From contig NZ_CP162023.1 in the NCBI RefSeq assembly GCF_041320275.1, positions 1,612,001-1,676,000 on the forward strand: DNA of 64,000 nt, given 5' to 3'. Position numbers and translations under genes: made by a program. This DNA is from Mumia sp. Pv4-285 (GTDB taxonomy: Bacteria; Actinomycetota; Actinomycetes; Propionibacteriales; Nocardioidaceae). The notes under the pieces are model-generated. The model was given only the letters and a program-made list of their open reading frames with translations, had not been told where the DNA came from and ran no database searches. Positions 7,061 through 15,384 of the stretch are shown in pieces (within the stretch, counting starts at the first letter, position 1; every line of letters begins with the position of its first letter).

Positions 7061-9292
7061 ATGCCCGACTACGGCCACGACCTGAGATTCGGCACGTTCA
7101 TCACACCCCAGAACGCCGCGCCCGACCAGGTCGTCGCTCTGGCACAGCTGAGCGAGCAGGTCGGATACGACCTGGTCACCTTTCAGGACCACCCGTACCA
7201 GCCGGCATTCCTCGACACGTGGACGCTCCTCAGCTACGTCGCAGCGCGGACCGACCGCGTTCACCTCGCCCCGAACGTCCTGAACCTCCCGCTGCGCAAC
7301 CCTGCCGTCACCGCACGCTCCGTGGCGAGCCTCGACCTGCTGACCGGCGGCCGGATCGACCTCGGGCTCGGCGCCGGAGCGTTCTGGGAGGCCATCGAGG
7401 CGATGGGCGGCCCGAGACTCACGCCCGGAGAGAGCGTGACCGCGCTCAGCGAGGCGCTCGACGTCATCCGCGGGATCTGGGCGGCGGGCGAGCGCGGCGG
7501 CGTGTTCGTCCAGGGCGAGTTCCATTCCGCGAACGGCGCCAAGCGGGGTCCGGCGCCGGCTCACGACGTGCCGATCTGGCTCGGCGCCTACAAGCCGCGC
7601 ATGCAGCGGCTCATCGGTGAGAAGGCCGACGGATGGCTGCCGAGCCTGAGCTACCTCCAGCCGGGCGGCCTGACCGCCGGCAATGCCGTGATCGACGAGG
7701 CCGCGCAGGCTGCCGGGCGTGATCCGCGTGAGATCCGGCGCCTGCTGAACATCTCCGCCGGCGACCTCGGTGGCGGTGACGTCCTTCGAGGGCCGTCGCA
7801 GGCCTGGGTCGAGCAGCTCCTCCCGTACGTGATCGAGGACGGGATCAGCACGTTCATCCTCGGCACGGACGATCCCCGCACCATGCAGGAGTTCGCCGAC
7901 GACGTGATCCCGGCGCTGCGTGAGGCGGTCGACGCGCAGCGGGAGACCTCGCCGTCGGGCGAGCGCGTGCGCGGTCCGGGAGCGGTCGCCCGCCGATCGG
8001 CGGGGATCGACTACGACGCCGTCCCCGAGTCGCTGGCCTCGGACGCCGTCGAGCCGGGCGACGCGGCGTACGCGAGGGTCCGGCACAGCTACGTCCACCC
8101 GGGCAGTCCGGGACTGGTCCTGCGGCCGGCCGACACGGGCGGCGTCGCGGAAGCCGTGGCGTACGCGCGCCGTCAGCCGGTGCCGTTCGTCGCCCGCAGC
8201 GGGGGACACGGCGTCGGCGGTGTCTCGACCAACGACGGAGGGATCGTCATCGACCTGGGTCGGCTCAAGACAGTGGAGGTGCTCGACCGCGAACGGCGGC
8301 TCGTACGGCTCGGCGCGGGCCTGCGCTGGCGCGAGGTCGCCCAGGCCCTCGCACCGCACGGGCTGGCGATCAGCTCCGGAGACTCGGGCGACGTCGGCGT
8401 CGGGGGACTGGGGACGTCGGGAGGCATCGGCCTCCTCGCCCGCTCGTACGGTCTCACCATCGACCACCTCGTCGGTGCCGAGGTGGTCCTCGCCGACGGC
8501 ACGGTGGTCCGGACCGACGCCGACCACGACCCGGACCTGCTGTGGGCGCTCCGTGGAGGCGGCGAGTACGTCGGGGTGGTCACCAGCCTCGACGTCGAGG
8601 CCATGGAGCTGACCGACGTCGTGCTCGCCGTGATCGTGCACCAGGTCGAGGACTCGGCCGACTATCTCGCCCGGCTCGGCGCTCTGACGGAGGCGACACC
8701 GCGCCAGCTCACCCCGTTCACGACGCTGTTCCCGGCCGGCGACGGCCAGACGTACGCCCGGATCATGCTCGTCTGGGCTGGCGACGACACCGAGGCGGCG
8801 GTCGGCTCGATCGAGCCGTACCTCCATCTCGCCCCGGTCCTGCAGCAGCAGGCGCAGGTCGCGCCCTACAAGGGCATCATCCGCTCCACCGGCGACCCGA
8901 CAGCCGGACACCCCCAGCCGCCGACCCGCTCGGCCCTGGTCGCGCACCTCGGCGACGACGCCGTACGGGCGGCGGGACGACTGATGGACGAAGGCCGACT
9001 CGGGCTCATCCAGGTCCGCGCCTTCCCGGGTGCGGCCGGTGACGTGGACGTCGACGCGACCGCCTTCGCCCACCGCGACCGCGCGTACAGCGTGATCGTC
9101 ATGGCGGCCACGGGTCAGGACCTCGACGGCGAGTGGGACCCGCTCGTGGACGCCGTCTACGGGAACTTCGAGACCGTGACCACGCCGGAGACGATCGCAA
9201 AGACGTTCCCACCCGCGACGCTGGCGCGCCTGCGCCAGGTCAAGGCGGCGTACGACCCCGACGGTGTGCTCGGGCGGGCACCGCTGGGGTGA
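7061..9292 (+). CDS. fusion of luciferase-like monooxygenase and FAD-linked (BBE-like) oxidase
   Basis: 743 residues from ATG at 7061 with a GGAGG site. Residues 1 to about 305 are a TIM-barrel luciferase-like (LLM) flavin enzyme, with 'SLDLLTGGRIDLGLGAG' and 'VPIWLGAYKPRM'. Residues about 325-743 are a complete PCMH-type FAD oxidase with a C-terminal BBE domain ending 'AAYDPDGVLGR'. His about 383 in 'ARSGGHGVGG' is the expected 8-alpha histidyl-FAD attachment. The second attachment cysteine of berberine-bridge enzymes is absent (GDSGDVGVGGLG), so mono-covalent FAD is predicted. The single uninterrupted frame argues for a true fusion. Substrate unknown; MarR control suggests an aromatic or xenobiotic compound. 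Confidence 0.88.
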   Translation: MPDYGHDLRFGTFITPQNAAPDQVVALAQLSEQVGYDLVTFQDHPYQPAFLDTWTLLSYVAARTDRVHLAPNVLNLPLRNPAVTARSVASLDLLTGGRIDLGLGAGAFWEAIEAMGGPRLTPGESVTALSEALDVIRGIWAAGERGGVFVQGEFHSANGAKRGPAPAHDVPIWLGAYKPRMQRLIGEKADGWLPSLSYLQPGGLTAGNAVIDEAAQAAGRDPREIRRLLNISAGDLGGGDVLRGPSQAWVEQLLPYVIEDGISTFILGTDDPRTMQEFADDVIPALREAVDAQRETSPSGERVRGPGAVARRSAGIDYDAVPESLASDAVEPGDAAYARVRHSYVHPGSPGLVLRPADTGGVAEAVAYARRQPVPFVARSGGHGVGGVSTNDGGIVIDLGRLKTVEVLDRERRLVRLGAGLRWREVAQALAPHGLAISSGDSGDVGVGGLGTSGGIGLLARSYGLTIDHLVGAEVVLADGTVVRTDADHDPDLLWALRGGGEYVGVVTSLDVEAMELTDVVLAVIVHQVEDSADYLARLGALTEATPRQLTPFTTLFPAGDGQTYARIMLVWAGDDTEAAVGSIEPYLHLAPVLQQQAQVAPYKGIIRSTGDPTAGHPQPPTRSALVAHLGDDAVRAAGRLMDEGRLGLIQVRAFPGAAGDVDVDATAFAHRDRAYSVIVMAATGQDLDGEWDPLVDAVYGNFETVTTPETIAKTFPPATLARLRQVKAAYDPDGVLGRAPLG

Positions 9293-9369
9293 CCGAGCCC
9301 ACTGGAAACAGCGGCAGCCCCGTGGTTGCCTGGAGGAAAGACACGCACGCGAAGAAGGAGGAGCACCTG

Positions 9370-9897
9370 ATGACCAGCACGACGAAGCGCGACACCAACC
9401 GGACGGTCGAAGCACCCTTCCGGGCCTCCCAGCAGATGGCCGACCACCTTCAGCAGCTGCACGTCGACCTGATCGACCTCCACCTCGTCGGCAAGCAGGC
9501 GCACTGGAACGTCGTCGGCAAGAACTTCCGCGACCTCCACCTGCAGCTCGACGAGATCGTGGCAGCGGCACGCGGGTTCAGCGACGACGTCGCGGAACGG
9601 ATGCGGGCGGTGTACGTCACGCCCGACGGTCGTGCCGCCACGGTCGCCGAGCGGAGCAGCCTGCCGGCCTTCCCACCCGACGAGGTCGACACCGCGGAGA
9701 CGGTCGACCTCGTGACGAGCGCACTGCACGCGGTCGCGGCGACCGCACGGCGCATCCACGACGACGTCGACGAGGAGGACCCGACGACGGCCGACCTGCT
9801 GCACGCGGTCCTCGAGCGCCTCGAGCAGCTGGCGTGGATGGTCGAGTCGGAGAACCGCATCGCCAACCGCAGCATCCCGCGGCCGATCCACGAATGA
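9370..9897 (+). CDS. dps: Dps/ferritin-like DNA-binding protein
   Basis: 175 residues, the usual Dps size, from ATG at 9370 behind AAGGAGGAG. A four-helix ferritin-like fold is indicated by 'LHVDLIDLHLVGKQAHWNV' followed by 'NFRDLHLQLDEIVAAARGFSD' (split); the His and the Asp/Glu there are the intersubunit ferroxidase ligands of Dps. The N terminus is polar with Lys/Arg, compatible with DNA binding. Dps dodecamers oxidise and store Fe(II) and shield DNA under oxidative or stationary-phase stress. It lies 77 bp after the flavin fusion gene and likely has its own promoter. Confidence 0.92.
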   Translation: MTSTTKRDTNRTVEAPFRASQQMADHLQQLHVDLIDLHLVGKQAHWNVVGKNFRDLHLQLDEIVAAARGFSDDVAERMRAVYVTPDGRAATVAERSSLPAFPPDEVDTAETVDLVTSALHAVAATARRIHDDVDEEDPTTADLLHAVLERLEQLAWMVESENRIANRSIPRPIHE

Positions 9898-10037
9898 CCC
9901 CAGGGTGAGCATGGGCTCGCCGTCGTCGTGCCCGGCGGGACTACGATGAGCGAGGCGATGGATCCCGCCGAGACCCCACCGGTCTGAGCCGCCGTCACGG
10001 CTGATGGACCCTGTGCCGTTCGAGACAGGAGCATGCC
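9898..10037 (+). promoter_or_regulatory. intergenic region upstream of the universal-stress/FluC operon
   Basis: 140 bp between dps and the universal-stress gene. A candidate -10 element TACGAT lies at 9942-9947, preceded by GGGAC, which resembles half of a DosR-type site, but no second half is visible. AGGAG near 10027 precedes the downstream GTG. I see no fluoride riboswitch signature. The promoter call is weak. Confidence 0.3.
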
Positions 10038-10511
10038 GTGGCCGACGCATCGGACCAGCGCCCCGTCGTGGTGGGCGTCAACGCCACCCAGGATGCCGTC
10101 GTCCTGCGCGAGGCGGCATCGCTCGCAGCACGTCTGGACACCGGCCTCGTCTGTGTCTGGATCGACACGGCCCGGCTCCCGCGCGAGGGCGACGGCACCG
10201 ACGCGTCCAGCGTTCCCGTCGACCCCGACGTGGTCGGCGCGGACGACGGGGAGTCCGAGGTGCTCGCGCGGGTGCGGTCGGTGCTCGACGGATCCGCAGC
10301 GCGGTGGAGGCTGGTGCGCGCCAGCGGGGAGGTCGTCAGGGCGCTGACGACGGTTGCGTCGACGTACGACGCGCAGCTCCTGGTCGTCGGGACCCGTCGG
10401 CCGGGGATCGTCGAGTGGGTCGACGCGGCGATCGGCGGCTCGGTCGCGGCGCACCTGGCGCACACGCAGCGGCGGCCGGTGGTGGTCGTCCCGCAGGGCC
10501 GGTCCGAGTGA
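10038..10511 (+). CDS. universal stress protein family (UspA-like)
   Basis: 157 residues, a single Usp domain: an N-terminal strand 'PVVVGVNAT' and a C-terminal 'LLVVGTRRPG...GGSVAAHLAHTQRRPVVVVP' corresponding to the ATP-loop GxxxxxGSxxxxxxxxxxxPVxVVP. The family's G-2x-G-9x-G-S/T signature is only partly kept. GTG at 10038 follows AGGAG. Its stop overlaps the GTG of the first fluC gene (GTGA), making a three-gene operon. Coupling of a stress protein to fluoride exporters is unusual; the role is probably stress signalling or nucleotide binding. Confidence 0.85.
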   Translation: MADASDQRPVVVGVNATQDAVVLREAASLAARLDTGLVCVWIDTARLPREGDGTDASSVPVDPDVVGADDGESEVLARVRSVLDGSAARWRLVRASGEVVRALTTVASTYDAQLLVVGTRRPGIVEWVDAAIGGSVAAHLAHTQRRPVVVVPQGRSE

Positions 10512-10924
10512 GGGGGGCCGCGAGGCGCCCGGTCTTCCTCCTCGTCGTCGTTCTCGGCGGAGCGGCCGGGACCCTCGGACGCGCCGGTCTCGGTGAGCTC
10601 TGGCCCCACGACCCCGACGCCCTGCCGCTCGCCACCGGGACGGCGAACGTGGTCGGCGCCTTCCTCCTGGGACTCCTGCTCGAACGCCTGGTCGTGGGGG
10701 GAGAGGAGACACCGCCGCGGCTGCTGCTGCGGCTCGGCCTCGGCGCCGGGGTGCTCGGTGGTTTCACGACCTTCTCCGGGCTCGCCCTGGACACGGTGAC
10801 TCTCGTACGGGCGGACGCCCTCGCGCTCGCCCTCGCGTACGCGGTCGGATCGGTCGTCCTCGGGCTCGCGGCGTGCCTGGCCGGAGTCCGTCTCGGTGCC
10901 GGACGACGGTGGGAGTCGCGGTGA
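10508..10924 (+). CDS. crcB: fluoride exporter FluC/CrcB, first subunit
   Basis: 138 residues, four transmembrane helices. Family motifs are clear: 'GTANVVGAFLLG' (the pore-lining Asn motif of helix 2) and 'GGFTTFSG' (the TTFS break that coordinates the central Na+ and fluoride path). Fluc channels are dual-topology dimers that leak fluoride out of the cytoplasm. Two adjacent paralogues, as here, usually form a heterodimer. The start overlaps the universal-stress gene stop and the stop overlaps the second crcB start, so translation is likely coupled and stoichiometric. Confidence 0.93.
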   Translation: MRGAARRPVFLLVVVLGGAAGTLGRAGLGELWPHDPDALPLATGTANVVGAFLLGLLLERLVVGGEETPPRLLLRLGLGAGVLGGFTTFSGLALDTVTLVRADALALALAYAVGSVVLGLAACLAGVRLGAGRRWESR

Positions 10925-11295
10925 GCGCGGCGACGTGGGTCCTCGTCGGTCTGCTCGGCGGGACAGGCGCGGGGTGCCGGTTCCTGGTCGACAGCGCCGT
11001 GCGCTCGCGCTGGCCCACCGCGATGCCGTGGGGGACGATCGTGGTCAACCTGAGCGGGTCGCTGCTGATCGGCGTCCTCGCCGGCGCGCACCTCGCGGGC
11101 GTCGTCGGCACGGACACCTACACCGTCGCCGCGGTCGGATTCTGCGGCGGTTACACGACCTTCTCGACGGCGATGCTTGAGACCGTGCGCCTCACCCAGG
11201 CGGGCGACGTGCGGCGGGCCGCGCTCAACGTGACCGGGACGCTCGTCCTCACCTGCGTGCTCACGGCGGTCGCACTCGTCGGCGTGCAGGGGTGA
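10921..11295 (+). CDS. crcB: fluoride exporter FluC/CrcB, second subunit
   Basis: 124 residues, four transmembrane helices. Motifs 'VVNLSGSLLIG' and 'GGYTTFSTAM' mark it as FluC; the TTFST version is closer to the canonical form than that of its upstream partner. GTG at 10921 overlaps the previous stop by 4 bp. The two copies are divergent in sequence, as expected of an obligate heterodimer of opposite membrane orientation. A strong hairpin follows the stop, ending the operon. Confidence 0.93.
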   Translation: MSAATWVLVGLLGGTGAGCRFLVDSAVRSRWPTAMPWGTIVVNLSGSLLIGVLAGAHLAGVVGTDTYTVAAVGFCGGYTTFSTAMLETVRLTQAGDVRRAALNVTGTLVLTCVLTAVALVGVQG

Positions 11296-11307
11296 CGGGC
11301 GGTCGTA

Positions 11308-11347
11308 CGAACGACGGCCAGCCCCGCACGGGACCGGCCGTCGTTCG
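11308..11347. terminator. hairpin terminator between fluC operon and betaine operon
   Basis: A perfect 12-bp inverted repeat, CGAACGACGGCC (11308-11319) and GGCCGTCGTTCG (11336-11347), with a 16-nt loop between convergent transcription units. It probably serves both directions. Confidence 0.8.
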
Positions 11348-11361
11348 CGCTGCGGGATGGG

Positions 11362-12279
11362 TCAGCTCACGCCGGCCTTCTCCTTGAGGTCGTCGACGAA
11401 GGTCGGGTTGTCCTCGAGCCACTGGTCGACCGCGTCCTCGGGGTCCACGTCGTCGCCGGAGTTGAACATCAGGTTCTCGAGGGAGAACAGCTGCTCATCG
11501 GTGAGCGTGAAGGAGCCGAAGAGGTCGGCCAGGTCGGGGTACCGGTCGGCGAAGTCCTTCGTACCGTAGGTGTGGACCTCCTCGGCCCCACCCAGCCTGC
11601 CCTCGGGGTCCTCGAGGTCACGGACGGGGAACTCGTCGTACGCCCAGTGCGGGCGCCAGAGCGTCACCGCGATGTTGTCGCCGCTCTTGGTCGCACTCTT
11701 GAGCTCGGCCAGCATCGCGGGCGTCGAGGACGTGACGAAGTCCATGTCCTCGAGGCCGTAGGTCGGGATCACGTTCTCCTCGGTGGCCTTCGTGAGCCCG
11801 GCGCCCGGCTCGATGCCGACGATCCGGTTCCCGTAGTCGTCACCCATGGCCTTCAGGTCAGCGATCGTCTTCGCCGGCGAGGACTCGTTCACGGCGATCG
11901 TCAGCTTCGCGTTGTCGTACCACGTGCCGAGGTCGCTCAGGTCGTCGCCGTACTTGTCGAGGTAGGACTTGTGCGTCGTCGGCAGCCAGGTGTCGAAGAG
12001 CACGTCGAAGTCACCACCGGCGAGCCCGGTGAAGATCACGCCGATGTCGGCGGTCTCGGTCTCGACGTCGTAGCCCTCGTCCTCGAGGACCGACTTCCAC
12101 AGGTGGGACACCGCGATGCCCTCGTCCCATCCGGACGGGATCCCGATGGAGATGCTCTTGCTGTCCTCGCCGCTCGCCGAGTCCTCGCCGCCGCATGCCG
12201 CGAGGCCGGCGCTCAGGACGAGCGCCGAGGCCACGGCAGTGAGGCCGCGAAGGATTCCGGGGGTGCGTACGCGTGACAT
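11362..12279 (-). CDS. glycine betaine/proline ABC transporter, substrate-binding lipoprotein
   Basis: 305 residues. The N terminus is a lipoprotein signal with lipobox 'LAAC', then a Ser/Asp-rich linker. The mature part is an OpuAC-type binding protein: 'IGIPSGWDEGIAVSHLWKSV', 'DTWLPTTHKSYL' and 'LWRPHWAYDEFPV' carry the Trp/Tyr box that cages quaternary ammonium groups by cation-pi contacts. It is the last gene of a three-gene importer read leftwards, separated from the permease by 53 bp that contain a small hairpin. Role: osmoprotectant (glycine betaine, proline betaine or choline) capture outside the membrane. Confidence 0.92.
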   Translation of the reverse strand: MSRVRTPGILRGLTAVASALVLSAGLAACGGEDSASGEDSKSISIGIPSGWDEGIAVSHLWKSVLEDEGYDVETETADIGVIFTGLAGGDFDVLFDTWLPTTHKSYLDKYGDDLSDLGTWYDNAKLTIAVNESSPAKTIADLKAMGDDYGNRIVGIEPGAGLTKATEENVIPTYGLEDMDFVTSSTPAMLAELKSATKSGDNIAVTLWRPHWAYDEFPVRDLEDPEGRLGGAEEVHTYGTKDFADRYPDLADLFGSFTLTDEQLFSLENLMFNSGDDVDPEDAVDQWLEDNPTFVDDLKEKAGVS

Positions 12280-12295
12280 GTGTTCCTTCCTTCGA

Positions 12296-12312
12296 CGGGA
12301 GTTGGTCTCCCG
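12296..12312. other. intercistronic hairpin before the betaine-binding protein gene
   Basis: CGGGAG-TTGGT-CTCCCG (6-bp stem, 5-nt loop) lies between the permease stop and the binding-protein start. Such processing or stabilising hairpins often let the binding protein be made in excess over the membrane parts. Function inferred. Confidence 0.4.
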
Positions 12313-12332
12313 CCTGGGTTGGGGTGTGCCGG

Positions 12333-13202
12333 TCAGGTGCGGGCGGTCGCCAGCGCCTTCGCGACGGGAGCGCGGGCCGAGAGGCCCGCGGTGACGCGAT
12401 CCAGGTAGATCGCGAGGATCACGACCGCGATCCCGGCTTCGAAGCCGGTGCCGACGTCGATGCTGGAGAGCGCGGAGTAGACGTCGCGGCCGAGTCCGTC
12501 CGCGCCGACCATGCCCGCGATGACGACCATGGACAGCGCGAGCATGATCACCTGGTTGACGCCGGCCATGATCGTCGGCAGGGCCAGCGGAAGCTGGATC
12601 TGGCGCAGGATGCGGCGCGGCGGCGCACCGAACGCCTGCCCGGCCTCGACGATCTCCGCGTCGACCTGCCGGATGCCCAGCTCCGTGAACCGGACACCCG
12701 GCGCCATCGCGAAGATGACGGTCGCGACGATGCCCGGGACGACACCGGTGAGGAAGATGACCACGACCGGGATCAGGTAGACGAACGCCGGCATCGTCTG
12801 CATGAAGTCGAGGACCGGCCGCACGACCGCGGAGACGGTGTCGTTGCGCGCGGCCCAGATCCCCACCGGGATGGCGATGACCAGCGCGATCACCGACGCG
12901 ACGAGCACCAGCGCGAGCGTCTTCATCGCGTTCTCCCACTGGTCGACGCCGGCGATCACCACGAAACCGATCGCGGCGACGACGGCCGTCCGCCAGCCGG
13001 CGGCCAGGACCGCGAGCACGACGAGCAGTCCCGCCATCAACCAGAACGGCGGCGCCAGCAGCGCCTCGCTGAGCAGGTCGAACGCGCCGGAGAGGATGTC
13101 CTTCACGACGTCGAAGACAGGGTCGAAGGTGTCGGTCACCCAGTCGACGACGTTCTCGACCCAGTCGCCGAGGGGGATGCGGGGGATCGGTCCCTCATTC
13201 AT
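12333..13202 (-). CDS. glycine betaine/proline ABC transporter permease
   Basis: 289 residues with about six transmembrane helices, of the ProW/OpuAB type. The cytoplasmic coupling (EAA-like) segment is 'EIVEAGQAFGAPPRRILRQI', and 'MQTMPAFVYLIPVVVIF' is characteristic of ProW. It overlaps the 3' end of the ATPase gene by 8 bp, so it is translated from the same message. A homodimer of this subunit would form the channel. No second permease gene is present. Confidence 0.92.
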   Translation of the reverse strand: MNEGPIPRIPLGDWVENVVDWVTDTFDPVFDVVKDILSGAFDLLSEALLAPPFWLMAGLLVVLAVLAAGWRTAVVAAIGFVVIAGVDQWENAMKTLALVLVASVIALVIAIPVGIWAARNDTVSAVVRPVLDFMQTMPAFVYLIPVVVIFLTGVVPGIVATVIFAMAPGVRFTELGIRQVDAEIVEAGQAFGAPPRRILRQIQLPLALPTIMAGVNQVIMLALSMVVIAGMVGADGLGRDVYSALSSIDVGTGFEAGIAVVILAIYLDRVTAGLSARAPVAKALATART

Positions 13203-14520
13203 CGGTACCTCCCGTGGTCGTGTCGGTCGGTGCCATCGCGTTCAGAAGTGTCGCCCGCGGGACGACGCCGACGAGGCGCCCGTCGTCGTCGGTCACCGCC
13301 ACCGGGAGCGGCTGCTCGGCCGCCGGGGCGAACACGTCCGCGAGGGGCGTGGTCGTCCGGACGGAGGGCACGTCGTCGAGCTCCAGGTCGGCGAGCGTCT
13401 CGCGACCGGCGCGCAACGCGGCCGCGGCGGCGGTGTCGCGCACGACCCCACGGAGCACGCGCTGACGGTCGACGACGTAGGCCGCGGGCACCTGCGCGTC
13501 GCGCATCGTGCGGCTCGCCTGTCGCGGACCGCCGGTCAGCGGGACGACGGCCGCCGGGCGCACCATCACGGCCGAGGCGGTGAGAACGCGGCTGCGGTCG
13601 ACGTCGGCAGTGAACTGCGCGACGTAGTCGTTCGCCGGGTCCGAGAGTATCTGCTCAGCCGTCCCGACCTGCGCGATGCGGCCGTCGCGCATGACGGCGA
13701 TGCGGTCGCCGATGTGCATGGCCTCGTTGAGGTCGTGCGTGATGAAGACGATCGTCTTGCCGAGGCGCCGCTGCAGGTCGAGCAGCTGCTCCTGCATCTC
13801 GCGCCGGATCAGCGGGTCGAGCGCGGAGAAGGCCTCGTCCATCAGCAGGATGTCGGTGTCGGCGGCCAGCGCCCGCGCGAGCCCGACACGCTGGCGCATG
13901 CCACCGGACAGCTGGGACGGCAGAGAGTCCTCCCAACCGTCGAGGCCGACCAGTGCGAGCGCGTCGCCGGCCTTGGCGCGCCGTTCCTTCTTGCCGACAC
14001 CTTGGATCTCGAGGGGGTACGCCGCGTTGTCGAGCACCGTGCGGTGCGGGAGCAGGGCGAAGTGCTGGAACACCATGCTGACCCGCGCCTGCCTGAGCGC
14101 GCGGAGCTCGCGTGCGCCTACGGCGCTCAGGTCGTCGTCCCCGACGAGGACGCGACCCGCGCTCGGCCGCCACAGCCCGTTGAGCATGCGGATCAGGGTG
14201 GACTTGCCCGAGCCGGACAGACCCATCACCACGAAGATCTCGCCTGCGCGGACCTCGAGGCTCGCGTCGATGACGGCGGCGGTGCCGTACGCCTTGACCT
14301 CGTCACGGCTCGCGCCGGACTCGAGGCGTCGTACGGCCTCGGAGGGGCGGGGCCCGAACACCTTGTACACGTTCTCCACGCGAAGCGTGACCGGTGCGTC
14401 GTCGCTGCGTGACGACGGTTGCGTCGGTGTCGGATCAGGGGCGGCAGTCGCCGGGGGTGTTGCTGGGGGACGGGTCGGGGGTTCGGGAGAAGGGGGTCCT
14501 TGACTCACGCCGGGGGTCAT
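13195..14520 (-). CDS. glycine betaine/proline ABC transporter ATP-binding protein with CBS domains
   Basis: 441 residues from ATG at 14520. A Pro/Thr-rich leader of about 40 residues precedes the ProV-like ATPase: Walker A 'GLSGSGKST', signature 'LSGGMRQRVGLARAL', Walker B 'ILLMDEAFSALDPL', and 'FITHDLNEAM'. Residues about 320-441 form a CBS pair, with 'YVVDRQRVLRGVVRD' and 'VAVTDDDGRLVGVVPRATLL'. In OpuA the tandem CBS module senses ionic strength and gates transport. The Pro-rich N-terminal extension is longer than in most ProV proteins. First gene of the leftward betaine operon. Confidence 0.92.
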   Translation of the reverse strand: MTPGVSQGPPSPEPPTRPPATPPATAAPDPTPTQPSSRSDDAPVTLRVENVYKVFGPRPSEAVRRLESGASRDEVKAYGTAAVIDASLEVRAGEIFVVMGLSGSGKSTLIRMLNGLWRPSAGRVLVGDDDLSAVGARELRALRQARVSMVFQHFALLPHRTVLDNAAYPLEIQGVGKKERRAKAGDALALVGLDGWEDSLPSQLSGGMRQRVGLARALAADTDILLMDEAFSALDPLIRREMQEQLLDLQRRLGKTIVFITHDLNEAMHIGDRIAVMRDGRIAQVGTAEQILSDPANDYVAQFTADVDRSRVLTASAVMVRPAAVVPLTGGPRQASRTMRDAQVPAAYVVDRQRVLRGVVRDTAAAAALRAGRETLADLELDDVPSVRTTTPLADVFAPAAEQPLPVAVTDDDGRLVGVVPRATLLNAMAPTDTTTGGTDE

Positions 14521-14812
14521 AACGGGACGTCCTCGCCACCTTTCGGTCGTCTCTGCGCGCGCCGCGTCGGGGGTCGACGCGAGGGGCGTCAGGCGCAGCG
14601 TTGCTTCACGTTGTCGACGTCGGCACCGAAGGTGCCCGTGACCGGGGTCCCGCTGGAGGCGGGCGCGCCGTGCAGTCGTACGTCGCGCTCTCTCCATCGT
14701 GCCTGGTCAAGGTCACGACAGGTAACGGCAGGGGGGTGTTTTGAGCCTTACGTCGCCATGCGGTCGACCGGAATTCACCGTCTGACCAGGAAAGTTGCAG
14801 GTCTCAACTTCG
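14521..14812. promoter_or_regulatory. 292-bp region upstream of the betaine operon
   Basis: No gene is apparent. A weak hairpin, AAGTTG-N7-CAACTT (14792-14810), directly follows the methyltransferase stop and may terminate it. CCTGGTCA (14702-14709) and TGACCAGG (14783-14790) form a wide inverted pair of 8-bp arms. The leftward promoter of the osmoprotectant operon should lie here, but I cannot place its -10 with confidence. Confidence 0.4.
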
Positions 14813-15352
14813 TTATCGGTTCGTGATGCCCTGCCGGCCTCGAGAGGCTGTGAACCCCCCGAGTCGTGGCGCCGCTGTGAAGCCGGTCACGCCCCCGAGA
14901 CCGCCGCCGCGGAGGGACCTCGAGCAGCCGTCCGCGACCCGTCCGTCCACCGATCCGGACGGTGTCTCGAAGAACAGCCAGAGCGTTCCGCCGGGACGTA
15001 GCACCCGACCGAGCTCGGCTGTCAGCGCGGAGGCGTCGCCGGTCCAGAACGCGTTCACGTTGACGGCGAACACGACGTCGAGCGCAGCGGACGGGAGCGT
15101 GGTCACGACGTCCTCGATCGCTCCGCGGCGCACCTGCCAGCGGGCCTCGGAACCCGTGTCCGCGCAGCGCTGCCTCGTACGGCTCTCGGAGACCGCCGAG
15201 CGGTCGACGCTCAGGTACGAGCCGCCGGCGCCGAGGCGCTCGAGGACGAGCTGTGCTGCTACGCCCGGGCCACCGCCGATCTCCAGAACGTCGCTCGACG
15301 GCGTGAGCGGGAGAGCCTCGACGGCGGCGGCGATGCGTCCGGGCACAGGCAT
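14813..15352 (-). CDS. class I SAM-dependent methyltransferase
   Basis: 179 residues. The Rossmann core is visible: motif I 'DVLEIGGGPGVAAQLVLERL' (residues 21-40), an acidic end of strand 2 at 'YLSVDRS', 'DVVFAVNVNAFW' as motif II, and 'RVLRPGGTLWLFFETP' as motif III. It is short and ends in a Gly/Arg-rich tail, lacking a substrate-binding cap, so the substrate is unknown. It diverges from the HhH-GPD gene across 32 bp. A TACGGT box stands 5 nt before the ATG. Confidence 0.8.
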   Translation of the reverse strand: MPVPGRIAAAVEALPLTPSSDVLEIGGGPGVAAQLVLERLGAGGSYLSVDRSAVSESRTRQRCADTGSEARWQVRRGAIEDVVTTLPSAALDVVFAVNVNAFWTGDASALTAELGRVLRPGGTLWLFFETPSGSVDGRVADGCSRSLRGGGLGGVTGFTAAPRLGGFTASRGRQGITNR

Positions 15353-15384
15353 GCCCCACCGTACGACGGTGGGATGATCGACGC

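Noticed and set aside
7025-9571. 848-codon open frame on the minus strand opposite the LLM/FAD-oxidase fusion
   Set aside because: It is Arg/Gly/Val-rich with no recognisable domain and mirrors a well-supported gene; long antisense frames are expected at this GC content.
9898-10037. Fluoride riboswitch upstream of the fluC operon
   Set aside because: No crcB-motif pseudoknot pattern is recognisable, and the fluC genes are internal cistrons.
13195-14697. Longer start for the betaine ATPase at 14697
   Set aside because: The extra residues are Arg-rich and non-conserved in appearance; ATG at 14520 is more plausible, although even this leaves a Pro-rich leader.
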